DNA from: Nemertoderma westbladi
Lineage: Eukaryota > Xenacoelomorpha > Nemertodermatida > Nemertodermatidae
Assembly (NCBI GenBank): GCA_032718475.1
Contig: JAUCBJ010006705.1
Coordinates: 56,516-120,515 of the forward strand
Reading direction: 5' to 3'
Length of the DNA: 64,000 nucleotides
Shown here: one piece after another, positions 57,680 to 64,000 of the stretch
Layout: each line of letters starts with the position of its first letter
Position numbering within the stretch: position 1 is the stretch's first letter
Notes under the pieces: generated by a model
Told to the model about the DNA's origin: nothing
Database searches by the model: none
The model's input: only the letters and a program-made list of their open reading frames with translations
Translations under genes and position numbers: made by a program

Positions 57680-60208
57680 CTATCGAAGATGTAAGTCATT
57701 TACATAATATTGAGGTGGACGGTGAATTCGCTGCGGGTAGCGAGGTGTAACTCTAGTAACAAGTTCGTCACGAATCGCAGTAGGAAATTCAACATCACCT
57801 ACATCTGGAGTATAATCGGACACATCAGATGAATCATCTGATCCACATGGCGGATTATCAGGTTCAGAATCATCTAGTTGGTCATTATCAAGAGCATCCC
57901 AATCGTAGTAAGGGTAGTTGGTAGTTTGATCAACATGTGCGGAAAGTAGACTCTTTAAGGGAACCTCGTACTGGCGAGAGGCAAATCGAGAGCCGGTTAA
58001 CTTCTGAACAAACGCATGGTCACCTTCGATCCGAGAAACAATGTAGCGTTCCCGACAATGAGATTTATTCCCCTCAGATTTAATATACACAAGACTTCCT
58101 GGGTTGAGATCTGGAGTAGATGCGGACCCATGACCACGAGCCTTTGACTTAGCACTATGAATATGACTTTTGGATCGTGCAGTATCCTTCATGTTAGCCA
58201 TATCAGTATTCTCAAAATATAGTTGTTGACCAGTATACTGATCCCGTTGAAATAGGAGCTCCTTAGCAGAAAGTCCCCGAGAACGTATCCGAGAGTTAAG
58301 GGAATCGATTACAATAGCTAAAGATAGTGGTGTAACTGGGGAACCTGTTGGATCGTGACGGAGGAGCTCACGTTCCACTTCCTGTACACACTTTTCTCCA
58401 ACGGGGTTTTTATTAATGTTTTTTATCTGTCCTAACTGTAAAGTTATCCCATGGCGTAGTAGGATGGGGTCCTTCTGTAAGGCCTGGAATCCTGGGGCTC
58501 CATCAATCCGGACTAACGAACTGGGACTACAGAAAGGCAACATAGCAATGAGGAGGGCTGAACGAAGTGCATTAGCTGTTTCATCAGCAATAATCGAGGC
58601 TGAAGTAAATGAGGATGAACAATCACAAACAACAAATATCTTCTGTCGTTGACGTCGGATCACATCAGAAGCAAATGAAGAACATGGAATTTCTCCAAGT
58701 GGCGTGGATGATTGTTCAATCATTTCCCGAGGTAGTTGCTTTAGAGACAGGCACTGTGAACAGTCATTGGTGACGGAATCAATAGCATCTGATGAACCAA
58801 TAGCCCAAAAATAACGACTGAACAGTCTCAAAAGTTGTGTCTTCGGAGGGTGGTTAAAGTGAATATGTAGGGCAGTCAACAAACCATGAACTAAAGCGAG
58901 TGGTACAACAATGAGATCACGTAAATGAACAAAGGGGTCATTTTTGCGCACTACAATAAGACCATTTGAAATTGAGCAGATACGTAAGTAGTATCGGAGG
59001 TCTTTGGCATGTCTAGTTTTTCGCGATGGACGAGTTCCTTGACTGAGGTGTGCATAAGCTCTTCGAAGAGTGGTGCAATCATGCTGGGCAGAACGCCAGC
59101 TAGAGGAAGTTAGGAATGGCATTGGAATGGACCCAGATAGAACATCCTGCACGGTAATGGCACAGACAGTAGCTAAGGCCAACTGCTCAACAAATACACA
59201 AATCTGACAATTAGAATCAGGACATTCTTGAGGATGGCGTGAGGAATAGTCACTGGAAACATTATCACTCCCCTTGACATGCGCAAGAGTCACATTGTGT
59301 GCACTTAGCGTTGATAGAAATGTGGATACCCTGGCAGATGCAGAGAATTTACCCTTGCAAAGCTTTTGATACGCTTGCACACATGGACGGTTGTCGGTAA
59401 GAATTTGTGTAGGAAATTGCGATTCCCTTATATATGGAGCAAAATGTACTACAGCTGAGGAGATGGCCAAACCTTCCAATTCACATGGTAGCCAGTTGAG
59501 GTGGTGTTGGCGTAGCTTGAAGCTAAAGAACCCACCCAGCAAGCGTTTATCATTGCGAACAACAAACATAGTGGCACCTAGACCTTTGTTGACAGGGGAG
59601 GCATCCACAGTAATAACCAATCTGTCTTTTGGGGTAGGGACAGTGATAACATGTGGGGCACGTAATGCATCCTGAGAGTTACTGAAGTTAAGTTTGAGAT
59701 CAGATGTCCATTGAATATACTGACCACCATTTAATCCTTTGATGCTATCCTCCAATGGGGATAGAAGAGAAGCATATCCAGGAATACACCGAGATAGAGC
59801 CTTGTATGACCCTATAAATGATCTCATGGCAGAGCACGTCTTGGGTGGAATGGCAGCTATCAGAGGTGAAATTTTATGGGCACTGAGGGATAGCGAACCA
59901 GAATTCCACACCCAACCAAGGATAATTGTCTGTTTTGGACAAATGGTAGTTTTAGAAGCTGAAAGTCGTAGGTTGTTAAATTCCATCTTCTCTAAGACAA
60001 TGCGCCAATTGCTGAACAGATGAGCAATGGAAGTACCTCCAATATAAAGATCATCTGCAAGTTTGCAGACAAACCCAGACTGAATGATATCACCTAATAC
60101 GCGAGAAGTAAGCTCATCCAGCCACTCTGAAGAGCCGGGCATTCCCATAGCACTGCGTGCATAGACCCTAATACCTTTAAATGGCGTCACTGTACCAAGA
60201 AATGGCAT
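57680..60208 (-). pseudogene. Gypsy-type pol: RT C-terminus, RNase H, integrase
   Basis: 842 codons, the second part of one polyprotein frame. RT carries KLADDLYIGG (ADD at 51-53). RNase H has D202 (VDASPV), E243 (CELEG) and D272 (LTDNRP). The integrase zinc motif has H448/H453 and C483/C486. The integrase core has D515, D569 and E605, exactly D-X35-E between the last two. A C-terminal acidic and Pro-rich tail ends in NDLHLR. All catalytic residues look intact. It is separated from the upstream part by a single in-frame TAG at 60230-60232 and seven codons. The RT-RNase H-integrase order marks the Ty3/Gypsy group. Confidence 0.92.
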
Positions 60209-60229
60209 TGATGATTTGGCAACTGGGAT

Positions 60230-62437
60230 CTAGAAAAAACTCTTGGTTAGGTCTGACACAATAAGGAATGACCAAGAAGCAATTTGACGGAGTACGTCGT
60301 CACATTTGGTAGACTTAGATGGTAATATACGGCAGTACTGACCAATATCATTAAACGCTGTGACAAATCGCCACCCACCATCTGGCTTTTTAACAAGGAA
60401 ACTAGGAGAAACATAGATTACGTCAATCCCAACATTCTCTGGTTTCTTTAGCACCCCCAATTCTTCAAGCTTATCAGCTTCTTCTTGTAGCTGTACAAGA
60501 TTGGAGTGGTTGTAAAATGGGATGTTTCCTTTGCGAGGTGGTGGTAACATAGGGCCAATGTTGACAGTGGCACGAATAACACCACTACGGTCATTATAAG
60601 CTGAAATAGAAGGATTAAACACTCCATCATACTCCAGGTGGAGGTTGCGAAAGGCTTGAACCTGTGAGCTACTTAGTTGATTTGCGGGATCAACAGTAAC
60701 TAAGGATGAATACGGAATCTTGGAAGACATTATTACAGTAGAAGATGGAGATGTCGAAATATTGGAAAGAGTTGGATTGGATTTAATGTCATATGCTGAA
60801 GTTACCCGCCGAAGTTGGGCAAAATGTTGAGAGCGCTTAAGCTGGATAGGATCAGGCGATAAGTTAGGGATACGAATTGCGCCATTAATTACCCTAGATA
60901 TTGAGAAAGGAGGCCACATACCAGAATTAGGTGAATCATTGCGTGGCTCAATAAAAACATCACCTTCAAAATTCTCCATAGATGAAGCCGAAACCTCTAA
61001 GAAATCGCCAGTGAACAAAACAACAGGATTGGAACAGCGTAAAAGATATGGTTGGTTAGACAGAGGTGAAACGGAGTCTGGAGACTTAGCACCATATGGC
61101 ACTATAATACCTTGAATATTAAGTTCCTGCTTCTGTATACAAACCTCTATGTTGTTGCGATAACAAAACGGGACACCACCTAGGACGTCCGAGTCCATGT
61201 TTTCAGAAACCAAAGCTTCCAAGTGTAAATCAATACCACGGAAAGATAGAGTTTCCGACACTTCACCACAGATCGTAATTTTGCCATCAAGCTGTTTTGC
61301 GGACTGGTGGGTTTGCCTAATAATCATCCCAGCCGATTTTGCAAAAAATAAGGACACTAAATTTCCTGTGGCCCCAGTATCACATACAACCTTGCAATTA
61401 TGATGTCTAAAAAAACAAAAGAAGAATGGAGAAGTCATACATAACACCCGTTTGAATGATGGACCTGGATCTGAGTGTTTGTTATTTGAACTGGATTCAT
61501 CAACTTGTAAATGGCCTAAAGATTCACTGAGTTCAGCAACTTGAACACTAGAATCATCATCATCTTCTATATTGATATTAAATGCTCGGGCAATATCCTG
61601 TTTGTCCCCCTTAGATAGATACCAACAGCTAGATAGGTCATGACCTTGGGATGTGCGGCCAGCACTCTTACACAGAAAACAGGATTTGGAAGATTGGCTA
61701 CGATTTTCAAACTTATTATAGGTACCAGTTGTAGCTTTTTGTCGAAATTTTGAGCGGGGATTGGATGTCCTAGAAAAGTGCACTTGCAGTTCTTCTTGAG
61801 CGTTCATGTCAGCTAGAAGGGAATCAACTGCCTCGACAATCTGTGGTTGGATTTCCTTCAATGTCTTAGTTTGCAGGTCGTGTGCAAACACACGAGAAAC
61901 ATGAAGAGGAAGTCGGGGATCAATAAGCTGAAGCCATAAATAAACTGCTAGGCGCTCTGTAGTTGGTGACATTTCCTCATCATTGGTGGGTATTTGGCCA
62001 TCATGGAGGAGACCAGATTCAATAGTTAGTAGGTTGTCATCCAAATGGGCAGATATTCGTTGATATAATGTTTCATAACGTTCATTTTCTTCCCGTTTAA
62101 TGCATGCTAGCTTCAAAAAATTTACCTCAGACTGGCGGAAAGAATAGTGCTTTCTTATTCTTTGCCATATCCAGGTGAGTGATATACTTTTCTTGATAAT
62201 ATCATTCCGAAGTAAAGATGGTGAGAATTGAGCAATAAGCCCTACCATGCGGTTTAGTTGAAGGCATTTTTGAGCTGCAGTATGGAAATTGCGAGCATTG
62301 GGATCAGGGTCGGGAGATAAACCACGGTTAGTAACAGAAATTTTTTCCCAAGTGGCATTAGGCTCAATAAATGCCACAAACTCAGAGCATAATGACAGGT
62401 GGTATTGTAAATTAGTTTGCCAGTTGGCAAATGATGT
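60230..62437 (-). pseudogene. Gypsy-type gag, protease and RT N-terminus
   Basis: From the truncation point near 62437 the frame runs open to a TAG at 60230-60232, with no ATG near its start. Counting residues from 62377: capsid-like Gag, then an elongated knuckle CFLC...GHDLSSC (C233, C236, H246, C251), then aspartic protease with DTGAT (D333), a linker, and the RT fingers (GVIRATVNIGP, GGWRFVTAFND, SDLTKS) from about 600 to 715. The TAG falls inside RT, not at a gag/pol boundary, so it is a nonsense mutation and not a programmed readthrough site. It is in the same frame as the downstream part. The 5' end of gag is removed by the LINE at 62438. Confidence 0.9.
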
Positions 62438-62467
62438 TATTATTATTATATTATTATTATTATTATA
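62438..62467 (-). repeat. TAA-type triplet tail of the LINE
   Basis: A run of TTA/TAT triplets on the plus strand (TAA on the minus strand) lies exactly between Gypsy gag and the 3' UTR of the minus-strand LINE. It fits a LINE 3' tail formed at integration. Confidence 0.75.
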
Positions 62468-62638
62468 TTCTTTATTTCATGCAATTGCACATAGTAAAAT
62501 TATTTAATATATATGATCACAAAATATATATATCATACAACATGGTAACTAACTTCTATGAATATATTATTAAAAAGAAAAAAGAAAAAAGAAGAAAAAC
62601 AATAACTATTTACTCATATTGTTCGCGATTATACACAT
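62468..62638 (-). other. LINE 3' UTR
   Basis: AT-rich 171 bp between the ORF2 stop and the triplet tail. It has AAAAGAAAAAAG-type purine runs on the plus strand. No further gene. Confidence 0.6.
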
Positions 62639-64000
62639 TTAGGTTAGAAATACAGGGTCTTTCATTTCACGTATTCGTGATATCTTAACTACTGCCGTAT
62701 TTAATGCTTGCAATAGTGTATTATCTATCTTGTTTATACGATCAAATAGACTGATTACTGATCTATATCTGATATGTATAAATAATGGTATATTCAACAT
62801 ACCGAGCGCTAGTGAAATACTCGATGTCTGTCCATCAGTAACTCTTGGTAACCCAAATAATCGCCTTGCGCAATTATTATAGGCTACTTTAAGTTTACTG
62901 TGGATACGATCTGAGTAATTACGCCTAGCCCATAAGGCATTACAATAAATCGGCGTACAGAATGCACGGAACAATTGCACTTTTACATTATTTGCACAGC
63001 CGCTAAATTTCCTAATAATAAAATTAGCTCTAGAATATAACTTACAAGTTTGGTTAAGAATATCATAGTCATCATCCATTGTACAATGTAAAATATGGCC
63101 TAAATAATTGAATTTATTTACAATTTCAATAGCAACACCATACAGAAACACATTAGGGCGCCGAATAACTGACGATCCTTTCGGGAGGAAGTATAAACAC
63201 TTAGACTTTTTCGTGTTAAATATAATTGAATTAATATCAGCATATTTAACGGCAATGTCAATTAACCGTTGTAAACCGAAAATAGAATTCGAAATCAGGC
63301 ACATATCATCAGCATAACATATATGGTTCAATCTGATGCAGTCGACATAACAACCAACACCAGCCTCTGTGAGCTCCTTACTCAGATCGTCAATATATAC
63401 ATTATACAGCAACGGCGAGAGTATACCTCCCTGTTTCGTTCCATTAGTCACCATAAATTTGGCAGAAAAAATACCACCCCACATAACATACATGAGTTGG
63501 GATCGATACCAAAACAAAATTAGCCGTACTATATATAATGGAAAACCTCGTAATATAAGTTTACGGAGTAGGGTAAAGTGGTTGACACGGTCAAACGCTT
63601 TACTGGCGTCAAGCATACACACATATACTGGAGTGTTGCTAGAAAGGTAAAAGTTTATGATCTCCTTAAGGGTGTAAATACAATATTCCGTTCCAAGTTT
63701 GGATTTGAAACCAAACTGGTTATCAGTTGTATACATTAGCGCTAAACTACGCGCTAAAATAACGCTTTCTACAAGTTTGCTCAAACCTGTTGCAATTGAA
63801 ATGCCCCTGTAATTGTCCTTACAAGTATGGTCACCTGTTTTATCTTTGATAAGTGGAACAATAATGGATTCCATCATGAGTGATGGCATATAACCATGAA
63901 CAAAAATACTATTAATAAGCACAGCCAAAATATCAAGTAACGATACACAGCAGCCATTAATCAAGTGCTCAGCTTGTAACCCGTCTGGGCCAACAGCCTT
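62639..64000 (-). CDS. Non-LTR retrotransposon ORF2, reverse transcriptase (partial)
   Basis: An open minus-strand frame from the window edge (AVGPDGLQ near 63995) to a stop at 62639. Motifs follow non-LTR RT order: IIVPLIKDKTGD, NYRGISIATGLSKLVE, QFGFKSKLGTE, the palm VYVCMLDASKAFDRVNH with the first aspartate, GTKQGGILSPLLYNVYIDDL, and the active-site ICYADDMCL. A C-terminal part follows (KFNYLGHIL, NNCARRLFGLPR). The seen part has no frame break, so the element may be young. The apurinic-type endonuclease and ORF1 would lie beyond 64000. The clade (CR1/Jockey/RTE-like) is not settled. It inserted into the Gypsy gag. Confidence 0.92.
   Translation of the reverse strand, partial: KAVGPDGLQAEHLINGCCVSLLDILAVLINSIFVHGYMPSLMMESIIVPLIKDKTGDHTCKDNYRGISIATGLSKLVESVILARSLALMYTTDNQFGFKSKLGTEYCIYTLKEIINFYLSSNTPVYVCMLDASKAFDRVNHFTLLRKLILRGFPLYIVRLILFWYRSQLMYVMWGGIFSAKFMVTNGTKQGGILSPLLYNVYIDDLSKELTEAGVGCYVDCIRLNHICYADDMCLISNSIFGLQRLIDIAVKYADINSIIFNTKKSKCLYFLPKGSSVIRRPNVFLYGVAIEIVNKFNYLGHILHCTMDDDYDILNQTCKLYSRANFIIRKFSGCANNVKVQLFRAFCTPIYCNALWARRNYSDRIHSKLKVAYNNCARRLFGLPRVTDGQTSSISLALGMLNIPLFIHIRYRSVISLFDRINKIDNTLLQALNTAVVKISRIREMKDPVFLT

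Noticed and set aside
60230-60232. Programmed stop-codon readthrough in the Gypsy element
   Set aside because: The stop is within the RT domain rather than between gag and pol, so a nonsense mutation is the simpler reading.

Overview
This window is eukaryotic and almost certainly from an invertebrate animal, probably marine. It holds tandem satellite DNA, BEL/Pao and Gypsy LTR retrotransposons, several LINE fragments, tRNA-like debris, and two spliced exons of a CAP-domain gene. There are no operons and no prokaryotic signals. The species cannot be named from sequence alone.

Layout. (1) 1-11320: a 36-bp satellite, interrupted at 7478-10514 by a 3.04-kb non-coding insertion. (2) 11358-11899: a 16-bp satellite. 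(3) 11900-16308: a truncated BEL/Pao gag on the minus strand, split by a 5'-truncated LINE, followed by about 3.3 kb of AT-rich non-coding DNA up to 19650. (4) 19651-39856: a second, 20-kb block of the 36-bp satellite. (5) 39894-41588: a second 16-bp array. (6) 42105-42225 and 54795-54914: two phase-compatible plus-strand exons of a CAP (SCP/TAPS) protein. The 12.6-kb intron between them holds a small poly(A) retro-insertion, a decayed BEL/Pao element (43075-54073) and a LINE 3' fragment. (7) 55476-55843: a second young copy of the LINE that split the first BEL gag, with a clear target-site duplication. (8) 57680-62437: a Gypsy polyprotein on the minus strand, almost open except for one in-frame stop. 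Its 5' end is cut by a non-LTR retrotransposon (62438-64000) that runs off the window.

The 36-bp unit has no stop codon in any of its three minus-strand frames, so it produces kilobase-long reading frames of a 12-residue repeat. These should not be read as genes. Extra GGTAA pentamers turn the 36-bp unit into 41- and 46-bp units and shift the frame.

The left block (1-11899) is a copy of about 28.9-40.4 kb. The offsets between the copies are explained exactly by the 3037-bp insertion plus its target-site duplication in the left copy and a 1819-bp internal duplication in the right copy. This is either a real segmental duplication or two haplotypes joined in the assembly. The only candidate host gene is the CAP gene; everything else is mobile or tandemly repeated DNA.
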